DNA of 64,000 bases, taken from an archaeon HR01. GTDB taxonomy: Archaea; Thermoproteota; Nitrososphaeria_A; Caldarchaeales; Caldarchaeaceae. Position 1 is the stretch's first letter; each line of letters begins with the position of its first letter. The position numbers were made by a program, and so were the translations under genes. Location of the stretch: contig BEHD01000006.1 of NCBI GenBank assembly GCA_002898355.1, positions 42,823-106,822 on the forward strand, read 5' to 3'. The notes under the pieces are model-generated. The model saw only the letters and a list, made by a program, of their open reading frames with translations, searched no databases and was not told where the DNA came from. Positions 1-7,824 of this stretch are shown one piece after another.

Positions 1-1
1 G

Positions 2-76
2 GTTTTCAAGCCTGTGGCGTGGTGCTATGATGGATACTTCTGCCAGCGGTGCGAGACCCAAGACGGTTCGTCATAG
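2..76 (+). CDS. C-terminal tail of an unidentified protein with a zinc-binding motif (partial)
   Basis: The window opens inside an open frame that ends at TAG (74-76). The 24 visible residues contain three cysteines in a C-x5-C-x2-C arrangement (WCYDGYFCQRC), which suggests the second half of a zinc ribbon or a C-terminal metal-binding tail. The N-terminal part lies outside the window, so no family can be named. The alternative is a chance open frame. The clustered cysteines and aromatic residues favour a real C terminus, but the evidence is thin. Confidence 0.4.
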   Translation, partial: VFKPVAWCYDGYFCQRCETQDGSS

Positions 77-77
77 C

Positions 78-319
78 TCATTTAACTCTCCATTTAAAGC
101 TGACCTCCATATAAAAACCCGCCCAACCCATCTTGACCGAGTCGGAGAAAAACTCCCCGCCTCCATGCGTAGGCTTCTGTGGGTTAGGGATTAGACGGGC
201 CAACCATCCCTGCTGGCCTGCTATCCCCTCTTCTTCACATCCAGCTTCGTGTATTACCTGACGATTTACGGCCCACCACCGCAGAGGTGCGGAATTTCCT
301 AGGGCCAGTCCTGAGTAAC
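78..319 (-). pseudogene. Startless open frame of about 80 codons, possible gene remnant
   Basis: Directly downstream of the UPF0145 gene on the minus strand, a frame stays open for about 80 codons and ends at TGA (78-80). It has no plausible ATG, GTG or TTG near its beginning. The translation has balanced composition, with stretches such as LRWWAVNRQVIHEAG and PQKPTHGGGEFF, and does not look like antisense noise. I cannot assign a family. It could be the decayed 3' end of a mobile-element or other accessory gene, or a chance open frame. No other gene is visible in this stretch. Confidence 0.25.
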
Positions 320-652
320 TTACTCCCTCTCTATCATTACTGCGGTTCCGTGAGCCGCCACCAGGACCACCGACTCGAAAACCTCCGTTGTCTCGAAGTT
401 GACCCCTATTACGGCGTTGGCTCCAAGCCTCCTAGCCTCCTCGACAAGCCGCTGTAAAGCCTCATCCTTCGCCTTATCCAGCTCCTTGGTGAATGCCGAG
501 ACCTCCCCGCCGACGAGGCTCTGAAAGCTACCCATAATCTTCCCTCCAAGCCCACGCGTCCTAGCGGTCAAGCCGTGGACAATCCCATAAACCCTAACCA
601 CCCTATACCCAGGTACATATGGCGTGGTTACCGCTATCAGCTCCGGCATCAT
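320..652 (-). CDS. UPF0145 / YbjQ-family protein
   Basis: A 110-residue protein of the YbjQ/UPF0145 family, thought to form small oligomers; the heavy-metal-binding role often quoted is weakly supported. Visible hallmarks are the N-terminal V-T-T-P-Y-V-P-G-Y strand, the central G-G-E stretch (SLVGGEVSAFT), the helix A-K-D-E-A-L-Q-R-L and the strand GANAVIGVNFETT followed by VAAHGTAV. Length is normal. Two adjacent ATGs (652, 649) lie 27-30 nt from a TATA box, implying a leaderless mRNA. It is transcribed alone, away from the neighbouring membrane-protein gene. Confidence 0.85.
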   Translation of the reverse strand: MMPELIAVTTPYVPGYRVVRVYGIVHGLTARTRGLGGKIMGSFQSLVGGEVSAFTKELDKAKDEALQRLVEEARRLGANAVIGVNFETTEVFESVVLVAAHGTAVMIERE

Positions 653-675
653 TAAACAAGACCACCGTAGAGAGG

Positions 676-683
676 ATTATAAG
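676..683 (-). promoter_or_regulatory. TATA box of the UPF0145 gene
   Basis: Reading the minus strand, CTTATAAT is centred about 27 nt upstream of the ATG at 652, the distance expected when transcription starts at the start codon. Confidence 0.55.
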
Positions 684-778
684 CGTTTGAGCTACCCCGC
701 TCAACGCATAAGATATCCTAACCGCTCAGCAAGCCAGCCGATATCCCTCAGAGAATCCAAAACTCATTCCGGGCGATT

Positions 779-2239
779 TCAGTCTACGGACGGGGATGAG
801 AGAAGCCAGAGTCCAAACATCGTGTACCCAACCATCAAAAACATCATAGGAATTTGACTCAGCATCGCCGCCCTTACGGTCTTCACTTCCCTCAGAGCGA
901 TGACATGGGCTATGTACACCGCCAAAACATGCACCAATACTATCAAACCCACCTGAGCATAGTATACATAGTATACCTGATAAGGGTCCTTCAAGAAAGA
1001 TGGAATCGCAGGCACGCCTGAGACTCCCAATAGGTTCCAGCCCAACTCAAAGGGGTCTGAAAAAGAAGCATAGACCGTCTGGAAATTGGCTACCACATAC
1101 GGAAAATAGTGGGCTATATGATACCCCAAGGCTATGGGGACTATCGAGGGGACGAACAAACCCATAGTCTCGGAAAGCCTCCAACCGTGAAAAACCAGTA
1201 GCTTGGCCAGCCAGCAGGCCAGAATATAGACGGCCGCTATGGCTGAGAAAGTGGCCAGCATACCCACACTGTTAGCACCCATGAGGAGTGTTCTCCCCGG
1301 GTAGTCAAGAGGATTGACCCCTATGATAGATAGCCATGTGAAGGTCCTTGAGAAGCCATCGAATGAGACCGTTGAGAGAGCGAGTATGATGAATATTGTA
1401 TGGCTCAGCCTTAACCTCCGTTCTCTAGCTAGGTTGGCCGTGGGTAGCGTGACCAGTATTTGGCTTACCCGTCGGCCGTCTCCAACACCAGCATGAGAGA
1501 GAGCTGTTTCATTATCCGACCTGTCCCACTCTCGGACAGCTATAGGAGATATCCAAGACACCATTTCGAAGAATACAGAGAAAGCTTCACAATATTGTAG
1601 CCAGATGCGTTTACCGAATAGCAGGAGGCCTATGAAGTTGTAGAGTAGATAGCCTGCTATGAGGGTTGATAGGAACTCCGGGTCGGCTGGGTATGGGTGG
1701 ACCAGCTCAACCCATGCGAATGCAAAAAAGACCGCTATAGATGGGATATATCCCAGCTTCTCCGGATACCTCAACGGCGGCCGATAATTTATCCTACGTA
1801 GAATCTTACTCCCCATCAGAAGCTCATACACACCTGTCCAAGGATTGAGAACGGCCCACACGTTACCGAGAAGGGCGGTAATAATTGTCATCCCGGGCCA
1901 CCAGAGAAACCAGATGAAAAGCGGTGCAGGGTTTTCGAGAGGGTCTCTAGACCCATACCGGCCAGCGAAGACCAGAAACGACGCAAACGCGAGAGAAGCA
2001 ACACTAATCCAGACGCCTACCCGGGCTGAGCGGACGACCAAGACCTTTCCTCTATATTCTGTAGCAGAGACAACACGCCTAACCGGGATTAACGCCAGCA
2101 ATGCGAAGGAGGCTGCCACCACCAATGCGCCACCCGCTATGAAGAGGTTTGTGGGGAGAAGGAGGATAAATCCCCGCCCGGATACATGAGCGGCCACAGC
2201 TGGAAAGAGGAAGGCTAAAAGAGGCAGTAGTAAAAGCAT
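779..2239 (-). CDS. Multi-pass membrane protein, fenitrothion-hydrolase-like (FedB-like) family by resemblance
   Basis: About 486 residues with a signal-like N terminus (MLLLLPLLAFLFPAVAAH) and roughly ten further hydrophobic segments. The start AAH-x-x-GRG...LLPTNLF and the later motif GNVWAVLNPWTG resemble integral membrane proteins annotated in actinobacteria as fenitrothion hydrolase; the biochemical function of that group is poorly established. A TTG start at 2308 is possible in frame. The TATA box at 2288-2300 would place it upstream of the transcript, so I chose ATG 2239. It is separated from the importer genes by a 388-nt intergenic region and is divergent to them. The family call is tentative; that it is a polytopic membrane protein is certain. 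Confidence 0.6.
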   Translation of the reverse strand: MLLLLPLLAFLFPAVAAHVSGRGFILLLPTNLFIAGGALVVAASFALLALIPVRRVVSATEYRGKVLVVRSARVGVWISVASLAFASFLVFAGRYGSRDPLENPAPLFIWFLWWPGMTIITALLGNVWAVLNPWTGVYELLMGSKILRRINYRPPLRYPEKLGYIPSIAVFFAFAWVELVHPYPADPEFLSTLIAGYLLYNFIGLLLFGKRIWLQYCEAFSVFFEMVSWISPIAVREWDRSDNETALSHAGVGDGRRVSQILVTLPTANLARERRLRLSHTIFIILALSTVSFDGFSRTFTWLSIIGVNPLDYPGRTLLMGANSVGMLATFSAIAAVYILACWLAKLLVFHGWRLSETMGLFVPSIVPIALGYHIAHYFPYVVANFQTVYASFSDPFELGWNLLGVSGVPAIPSFLKDPYQVYYVYYAQVGLIVLVHVLAVYIAHVIALREVKTVRAAMLSQIPMMFLMVGYTMFGLWLLSSPSVD

Positions 2240-2287
2240 TTGACGGATAAAAGCACCCTTCAACCCTTCAGCAGAGTCGATGGGAGA

Positions 2288-2300
2288 TATATATATTAAT
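2288..2300 (-). promoter_or_regulatory. TATA box of the 779-2239 membrane-protein gene
   Basis: An ATATATATTAAT stretch is the only strong TATA-like element upstream. It predicts a transcript starting near 2268 with a leader of about 29 nt before ATG 2239. Confidence 0.5.
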
Positions 2301-2308
2301 CGGATCAA

Positions 2309-2669
2309 AGTTGGGGCTGCTAAGTTGTTTTTATGGCTTGGTTTTCCTGTCTTCTGCTATGGGTTTGCGGGTGGTCTTAAGGACTTCCCATTTTTATCGT
2401 TCCTCCAAGCCCTATAACTCAGACTCTTGGGTAGTAGCCTGAGGAGGGTATCTAGTGCTATAGGACTTTTCATCGGGAGGAGTCATGTTGGTGTTTAGCT
2501 TTGGGAGAAGAGGCTTCTGATGGGTGCAGTCACTAAGTAGCATGCAGGAGCCTAGGGATTGAACATGGATTCGAAAGCTGGATATACTTTACGAGGAAGA
2601 ATGAGTGAAGGAAATACGCTGATCAAGATTGAGCAATACCGAGTTAACAGACCTTCAACGGTTAAAAAA
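2309..2669. other. Intergenic region between divergent genes
   Basis: About 360 nt between the membrane-protein gene and the livK promoter. The long frame that extends livK upstream to 2559 lies before the livK TATA box and is unlikely to be translated. I see no RNA gene, repeat or further gene here. Operators for the catabolic locus could lie here, but I see no clear inverted repeat. Confidence 0.5.
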
Positions 2670-2680
2670 TTTATATATAA
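2670..2680 (+). promoter_or_regulatory. TATA box of livK
   Basis: TTTATATATAA preceded by an A-rich stretch is centred 22-25 nt upstream of the two adjacent ATGs (2697, 2700). This predicts a leaderless transcript and decides the start against the upstream ATG at 2559. Confidence 0.7.
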
Positions 2681-2696
2681 CGTACAAAGATTGAGT

Positions 2697-4154
2697 ATGA
2701 TGTCTATAGGAAAGATTTCAAGGAGAGATGCTATCAAAGCTATCACAAGATCTGCCGCAGCGGGTGTGGCTGTGGGTGTCGGGGTCGTAGGTGGTGTGGG
2801 AGGCTATCTCGTGGGTTCGTCTAGTGCAAGACCAGGCCAAACTGTGACCGTCACGCAGACAGCGGCCGGGGCCACAGTCACCCAGACCATCCCAGGCGCC
2901 ACAGTGACTCAAACCGTCACGGCGGCCCCGTCGACTGTGACTGTCACGCGGACTGAGACTGTGGGCGGCCCTGCAAAGGAGCCGATTAAGATAGGGTTTG
3001 AAGTCCACAGAACCGGCATAGGTGCCGTGTATGGTGCTTGGTATGAGCGGACCACTAGGGCTGCTGTTGCATTGATAAATGAGATGGGTGGGATAGACGG
3101 CCGGCCGATCGAGCTCATAGCAGAGGATGACGGCACAGACCCCCAGAGAGGTGTTCAGGCGGTGGAGAAGCTGGTGCTGGAGCATAAAGTCGACTTTATT
3201 CTGGGAGCCCTTTTCTCTAATGTGGTGCTTGCTGCAGCGCCTCGTGCCGGCGAGCTGAAGAAGCCTTACTTTGCAGTCAGCGAGGGCTATCATGTCCCGT
3301 CGGGACAGCTTAACAGATACAGCTTCCAGCCCGGCATTACGGATGTCAGATCACAGCTAACCGCAATAGCTGGATGGGTGGTCAATAATCTGGGTAAGAA
3401 GATTACGATGATCTACCCCGACTACGCCTTCGGATACGACCATAGGGATTGGTTTGGCAAGGCCGCAACAGAACTTGGCGCTACAATCATAGAGAGGATA
3501 CCTATACCGCCCACCGAGACTTCCTTCACTAAATACTTCCCCAGAGTGCCCGCAGATACGGAGGTCCTCTACCATGTCATGGTGGGCCCAGCCGTCTTAA
3601 CGTTCGTGAAGGAGATGGGCGAATATTTTGGGTCCAGAAGACCAGAGATCTTCGGCTTCGTTGACTCTCTTGAAGGCGTGCCTCTGAATAGCCCGGGTCT
3701 GGAGTTCCTTGAGGGGACATATTTCTGGGAGGCATTTCCACGGTACCTTGACGGATACGACACCCCCTACCATCGATACTATAGAAACAAGGTGGGAGTT
3801 GATGAAAACGGGGCTGACGTCAATGATCCAAAGAATGTTTCGACGTATTCACACATGTTCAGCTGTTGGGAGACGCTCTTCATACTCAAAGAAGCTGTTG
3901 AGCAGAGTGGATATAGACGACAGACCCCCGATGACTATAGAGCATTTATAACTACTTTAGAGAACTTCGAATGGTTTAATGAGGGCAATCAGCATCCCCA
4001 GGGTGCGAAGAAGTTTGACGGAAGGCTACACCAATGCTTCGGGCAGCAGTTCATCTCAAAAGTTGAGAATTCCAAATTCAGGGTGGTGCATAGGACGAGG
4101 ATTGAAGACTCGGTATACGAGTCAGATGTTGACTACACGAAGCAGCCCCTCTAA
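2697..4154 (+). CDS. livK: ABC transporter substrate-binding protein, branched-chain amino acid/urea type
   Basis: Extracytoplasmic solute-binding protein of the type I periplasmic-binding fold that feeds the livHMGF channel downstream. From the chosen start it has about 485 residues. A twin-arginine signal (ISRRDAIKA followed by a Gly/Ala/Val-rich helix) is followed by a Thr/Val/Ala-rich linker (about residues 42-90) typical of archaeal surface binding proteins. The ligand domain begins near EPIKIGFEVHRTG and includes the AVALINEMGGIDGRPIELI segment characteristic of this family. No lipobox cysteine is seen, so the protein is probably held by an uncleaved N-terminal helix. It has its own TATA box. 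Context with an amidohydrolase and Mo-hydroxylase suggests a nitrogenous or aromatic carboxylate ligand, but the sequence does not show the ligand. Confidence 0.9.
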   Translation: MMSIGKISRRDAIKAITRSAAAGVAVGVGVVGGVGGYLVGSSSARPGQTVTVTQTAAGATVTQTIPGATVTQTVTAAPSTVTVTRTETVGGPAKEPIKIGFEVHRTGIGAVYGAWYERTTRAAVALINEMGGIDGRPIELIAEDDGTDPQRGVQAVEKLVLEHKVDFILGALFSNVVLAAAPRAGELKKPYFAVSEGYHVPSGQLNRYSFQPGITDVRSQLTAIAGWVVNNLGKKITMIYPDYAFGYDHRDWFGKAATELGATIIERIPIPPTETSFTKYFPRVPADTEVLYHVMVGPAVLTFVKEMGEYFGSRRPEIFGFVDSLEGVPLNSPGLEFLEGTYFWEAFPRYLDGYDTPYHRYYRNKVGVDENGADVNDPKNVSTYSHMFSCWETLFILKEAVEQSGYRRQTPDDYRAFITTLENFEWFNEGNQHPQGAKKFDGRLHQCFGQQFISKVENSKFRVVHRTRIEDSVYESDVDYTKQPL

Positions 4155-4159
4155 ATAGC

Positions 4160-4168
4160 TTTTAATAT
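4160..4168 (+). promoter_or_regulatory. TATA box of livHMGF
   Basis: TTTTAATAT, just after the livK stop, predicts transcription from about 4190, six nucleotides before ATG 4196. Permease and ATPase genes may thus be transcribed separately from livK. Confidence 0.45.
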
Positions 4169-4195
4169 CCTTGGTGTGTGTAGGTGTTTACATCC

Positions 4196-5065
4196 ATGGG
4201 GATAGAGGTCCCTATAACATTGGGAATCCTTGACGGGGTGGTTGTTGCTATGGTTGCGGCTCTAACAGCTCTGGGTCTTTCGCTGGTTTTTGGAATAATG
4301 AGGATAGTGAACGTATCCCATGGGGAGTTTTACATGCTAGGCGCTATCATAGCATGGTTTGTGGTGACATATCTAGGCAGTTTCCTCCTAGCACTTGTTC
4401 TGGCACCCCTAGCTGTTGGGGGGTTGGCCACAGCTGTAGAGCGTACCATACTCAAAAAGATAAGATATGACCCCGAATCCACCATAGTGGCTACCATCGG
4501 GTTATTATACGCTATTCAGCAGGTGGTTCTCGCCACTTTCGGCCCCTACGCCAGAGAGGTATCCCCACCCTTCTATTTCCGTGTCGACCTTGGTTTCTTC
4601 GGCTACTCAGGGTATAAGGTGGGAGTCGCCGTGATATCAGCTATATTGATAGCGGCCGTGTATCTGCTGATATATAAGACGCGGCTTGGGCTTTTCATGA
4701 GGGCGACCCAGCAGGACACCGAGATAGCCCAGGCATTCGGTGTCCCAGTCAGAAAAGTATACACAGTATCATTCGCGTTAGGTGCAGCGTTGGCTGCGGC
4801 TGCAGGGGTACTAATAGTTCCTATCCAGCAGGCTTACTACCTTATGGGGCTTGACGCTCTACTCCTATCATTTATAATTGTGATAGTTGGAGGGCTTGGA
4901 AGCATTAAGGGTACTCTCGTGGCGGCGTTGATAGTGGGGTTGCTGGACGGTGTTGTATCGGTTTTCTTCTCACCTACCCTATCGCGCATACTGTCATCAC
5001 TGCTGGTGGCCGGAGTCATATTGGTGAGGCCGAGGGGCCTGTTTGGGTCGGGGAAGACCATGTGA
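4196..5065 (+). CDS. livH: ABC transporter permease LivH
   Basis: Inner-membrane permease of the branched-chain-amino-acid class, about 289 residues with eight or so hydrophobic helices. The N-terminal pattern GLSLVFGIMRIVNVSHGEFYM is the family signature, and IVGGLGSIKGTLVAALIVG near the C terminus matches the conserved cytoplasmic loop that contacts the ATPases. A GTG at 4184 is in frame but precedes the predicted transcript start, so ATG 4196 is preferred. The stop overlaps the livM start by one base. Confidence 0.93.
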   Translation: MGIEVPITLGILDGVVVAMVAALTALGLSLVFGIMRIVNVSHGEFYMLGAIIAWFVVTYLGSFLLALVLAPLAVGGLATAVERTILKKIRYDPESTIVATIGLLYAIQQVVLATFGPYAREVSPPFYFRVDLGFFGYSGYKVGVAVISAILIAAVYLLIYKTRLGLFMRATQQDTEIAQAFGVPVRKVYTVSFALGAALAAAAGVLIVPIQQAYYLMGLDALLLSFIIVIVGGLGSIKGTLVAALIVGLLDGVVSVFFSPTLSRILSSLLVAGVILVRPRGLFGSGKTM

Positions 5066-6024
5066 TGAGGGAGATAGGCTCGCTTCCCGCTATATTCCAT
5101 CTCTCCATCATTGCAGCCCTATTCGTAGCCCAGTTTATCCTTCCACCCTTCCACCACTCCATGCTGACAAGGATAATGGTTCTAGCTGCATATGCTTCGG
5201 GATACAACATACTGCTGGGATATACTGGTTTAATGAGTTTGGGGCACGCCATGCTCTTTTCCACGGGGCTGTACTCGGTAGGCCTGACTATTCTATATCT
5301 GGGATTTGAACCTCTAGCCGCATTCACAGTGGCACTGATATCCAGCTTAGTAATCTCCCTTCTCCTCGGGGCTATAACATTACGGACATCCGGGGTTTTC
5401 TTCCTCATAGTAACCATGATCTTCTCCCAAGTCTTCTATCTCACAACCCTTTACTTTAACAACATAACCTATGGAGACCAAGGCTTCGTCATAAGCCAAT
5501 ACCTGCACCCCATCAACATGGGATTTTTCCAGATAGATTTTGCTGATAGGACGGTGAAGTATAACTTGTCACTCCTGGTGTTTAGCGTGGCCTTTCTGCT
5601 TAGCCTCTATGTAAGCAGGTCCCCCCTGGGACTTGTGCTTGCGGCTATCAAGGAAAATCCAGACCGGGCTGAAATGCTGGGATATAACACCTACAGGTAT
5701 AAGCTAATAGCATTCGCCCTATCTGGCACGATAGCCGGTATGTCGGGAGCAGTATATGCTCTGGTATTCTCCTACATCGGCTCCTCTCTGGCCTTCATCC
5801 ACAACTCCATAAATCCGCTGCTCTGGACGCTGCTCGGAGGCGCGGGTACAACAACCGGCCCCCTGGTGGGCACCATGCTCATGGTGTATGTCATAGATGT
5901 CACCAGCTCCTTCACGGAGAGCTACCTTGTTGTAGTTGGTATAGCACTCATTCTGATAATTCTCGGATTTCCGAAGGGGATAGTGGGAAGCATCAGGAAG
6001 AGGTGGCTCACATGGCTTCCGTAG
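5065..6024 (+). CDS. livM: ABC transporter permease LivM
   Basis: Second permease of the importer, about 319 residues, polytopic. Family landmarks are GYNILLGYTGLMSLGHAM near residue 45, the cytoplasmic loop AIKENPDRAEMLGYN, and the C-terminal GGAGTTTGPLVGTML segment. ATG 5065 overlaps the livH stop (TGATG), indicating translational coupling; a GTG at 5062 is a possible alternative. Its 3' end overlaps livG. Confidence 0.93.
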   Translation: MREIGSLPAIFHLSIIAALFVAQFILPPFHHSMLTRIMVLAAYASGYNILLGYTGLMSLGHAMLFSTGLYSVGLTILYLGFEPLAAFTVALISSLVISLLLGAITLRTSGVFFLIVTMIFSQVFYLTTLYFNNITYGDQGFVISQYLHPINMGFFQIDFADRTVKYNLSLLVFSVAFLLSLYVSRSPLGLVLAAIKENPDRAEMLGYNTYRYKLIAFALSGTIAGMSGAVYALVFSYIGSSLAFIHNSINPLLWTLLGGAGTTTGPLVGTMLMVYVIDVTSSFTESYLVVVGIALILIILGFPKGIVGSIRKRWLTWLP

Positions 6025-6758
6025 AGGACGTACCCTTATTGGAGACCCAGGGCCTCTCGAAGAGGTTTGCCGGGTTGGAGGCGGTTAAATCCGTGGACCT
6101 ACGTCTGGAGAAAGAGACGGTGAGGGCTATTATAGGACCCAACGGTGCAGGTAAGACTACCCTTGTCAACCTAATCAGCGGACGTTTAAAACCTACCTCC
6201 GGAAAAATCTACTACCGTGGGGTGGACATAACCAACCTACCGGCCCATAAAAGGGCGTCTATGGGCATAGTCTACACATTTCAGATTGTCAGCCTCTTCC
6301 CATCCCTCACCGTATTTGAGAACGTCGTCCTAGCTGTCCAGAGAAGACTGGGCCGCGGTATACTGCTGAGGCTTGACAGGGACTCGGTGTACCGGCAGTC
6401 TGAGAAGGCTCTTGAACTGGTGGGTCTTGAAGATGAGGCGGAGCTGGAGGCCGGCGCCCTCCCATACGGGCATCAGCGGCTGCTGGATATAGCGATGGCC
6501 CTGGCCCTGCAACCAGTTTTACTTATTCTTGATGAGCCGACGCAGGGGCTGTCGGCGGGGGAGATAGAGAAGATAACCGATCTGGTGAAAAAACTCTCAA
6601 AAAACACTACAATCCTATTGATAGAACATAATATTAGTGTGGTTATGGAGTTGGCGCATAAGATCACGGTGATGGCTGATGGGTCTATTCTAGCTGAGGG
6701 CCCCCCCTCAGAGGTTGAGAAAGATGTCAGGGTGCAGAGCATATACCTCGGAGTTTGA
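6012..6758 (+). CDS. livG: ABC transporter ATP-binding protein LivG
   Basis: Cytoplasmic ATPase of the importer, about 248 residues. Walker A is GPNGAGKTT. The signature region is altered to ALPYGHQRLLDIAMAL, in place of LSYGxQR, as is normal for LivG. Walker B is LLILDEPTQGLS and the switch histidine is in LLIEHNISVVMEL. A GTG at 6003 is an alternative start. The gene overlaps the end of livM by 13 nt. With livF it would power uptake of the livK ligand. Confidence 0.92.
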   Translation: MASVEDVPLLETQGLSKRFAGLEAVKSVDLRLEKETVRAIIGPNGAGKTTLVNLISGRLKPTSGKIYYRGVDITNLPAHKRASMGIVYTFQIVSLFPSLTVFENVVLAVQRRLGRGILLRLDRDSVYRQSEKALELVGLEDEAELEAGALPYGHQRLLDIAMALALQPVLLILDEPTQGLSAGEIEKITDLVKKLSKNTTILLIEHNISVVMELAHKITVMADGSILAEGPPSEVEKDVRVQSIYLGV

Positions 6759-6778
6759 TTTGAGTGGTTGGGCAGAAA

Positions 6779-7495
6779 ATGTCTGAATTTAGCTCACTAA
6801 CCGTGAGTGGACTTAACTGTTATTACGGAAAGGCTCACATATTAAAAGACATATCTCTAACAGTCTCCAGGTCGGAGGTTCTCTGCATATTGGGACGTAA
6901 CGGTGCAGGTAAGACAACAACCCTAAAGGCGATAATGGGCTTAGTGAGGCCAAGGTCTGGAGTGATATCACTCGACGGCGTGGACCTGACACGTGTACCT
7001 GCGCACAAGCTATTCTCATATGGTTTATCGTATGTGCCGCAGGGTAGACGCCTCTTTCCCGACCTAACCGTGGAAGAGAATCTCAGGATCAGTCCCTTGG
7101 TGAGGCGGGGTAACCAGGAGGTCATTCGGGAGGTTTGGGAGATCTTCCCCGTCCTTAAGGAGAGGATGCGTCAGAAGGCTGGCACACTGAGCGGTGGGGA
7201 GCAGCAGATGCTTGCAATAGCTCGGGCTCTATGCATGAAGCCCAAGTTCCTGCTGATGGATGAGCCTACGGAGGGTTTGATGCCGCTTCTAGTATCTAGA
7301 GTGTTGGAGAGTATAGGGTCCCTGAAAGCTAGGGGGTTGGGGATATTGCTTGTGGAGCAGAGGATTGATGCGGCCTTTAAGGTTGCTGACAGGGTATTGA
7401 TAATGGAGAACGGCCGAATAGCACATGAAACAACTCCCCAGCAGCTGTATGCCAACGCTGAGGTTCTTCTAAAATATCTGGGGATAAAGCGCTGA
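6779..7495 (+). CDS. livF: ABC transporter ATP-binding protein LivF
   Basis: Second importer ATPase, about 238 residues. Walker A is GRNGAGKTT, the signature LSGGEQQMLAIARAL, Walker B LLMDEPTEGL and the switch LLVEQRIDAAFKVADR. The pattern GLSYVPQGRRLFPDLTVEENL is typical of LivF. An upstream GTG at 6764 is possible. livK through livF form a complete importer. The gene's 3' end runs into the remnant of an amidohydrolase gene on the other strand. Confidence 0.92.
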   Translation: MSEFSSLTVSGLNCYYGKAHILKDISLTVSRSEVLCILGRNGAGKTTTLKAIMGLVRPRSGVISLDGVDLTRVPAHKLFSYGLSYVPQGRRLFPDLTVEENLRISPLVRRGNQEVIREVWEIFPVLKERMRQKAGTLSGGEQQMLAIARALCMKPKFLLMDEPTEGLMPLLVSRVLESIGSLKARGLGILLVEQRIDAAFKVADRVLIMENGRIAHETTPQQLYANAEVLLKYLGIKR

Positions 7496-7499
7496 AGGG

Positions 7500-7611
7500 A
7501 TTTAGTCCTCCGAAGGTGACGGGGGTTAGCGCCGGCCAGTTAACACCATAGTCGGAGACGGCCCTGTTTATGTCGCCCGAGACTATCTTACCGGCATTCT
7601 TGAGGTGTCAC
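7500..7611 (-). pseudogene. 5' remnant of an enamidase-like amidohydrolase gene, frameshifted and truncated
   Basis: On the minus strand, the frame beginning at 7604 reads LKNAGKIVSGDINRAVSD. Aligned with residues 6-22 of the intact amidohydrolase at 10153 (IKNAGKIITGDINKPVAD) it is about two-thirds identical, and most differences are conservative. A GTG at 7611 lies 25-26 nt from a TATA box, exactly where a leaderless start would be, but it is one base out of frame with the conserved peptide. Similarity stops after about 18 codons and the sequence runs into livF at 7495. This is a dead copy or leftover of a duplicated or rearranged paralogue. Confidence 0.65.
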
Positions 7612-7632
7612 GGATACCGCTTTCAAAAGGCT

Positions 7633-7640
7633 TATTTATA
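7633..7640 (-). promoter_or_regulatory. TATA box of the amidohydrolase remnant
   Basis: TATAAATA on the minus strand is centred 25-26 nt from GTG 7611. The promoter of the broken gene appears preserved and may still produce an antisense transcript toward livF. Confidence 0.5.
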
Positions 7641-7824
7641 CCAGTTTTCGCCCACCAGAACAGGTCTGTAAAGTTTTTCCTGTCATCCGCTGGTGGTGAC
7701 CGGATAACGCCTTAGGCATCATAGCGAAGGAAAAGCCGTCAAGCCTTTAAATACCATCCTCATCCGGACACTACCAAAATTCTTTGGAACAGTTTAAAAC
7801 TGAGCCTGAAAAAGCCAATCAACG
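7641..7824. other. Intergenic region upstream of the Mo-hydroxylase gene
   Basis: No gene is visible. It contains two TATA-like stretches: CTTTAAATA at about 7744-7752, with no start codon at the right distance, and the nearly palindromic AGTTTAAAACTG at 7791-7802, which fits the downstream TTG start. Confidence 0.4.
7793..7799 (+). promoter_or_regulatory. TATA box of the first Mo-hydroxylase gene
   Basis: TTTAAAA is centred about 29 nt upstream of TTG 7825, consistent with a leaderless or near-leaderless mRNA. It lies within the near-palindrome CAGTTTAAAACTG, which might also bind a regulator. Confidence 0.4.
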
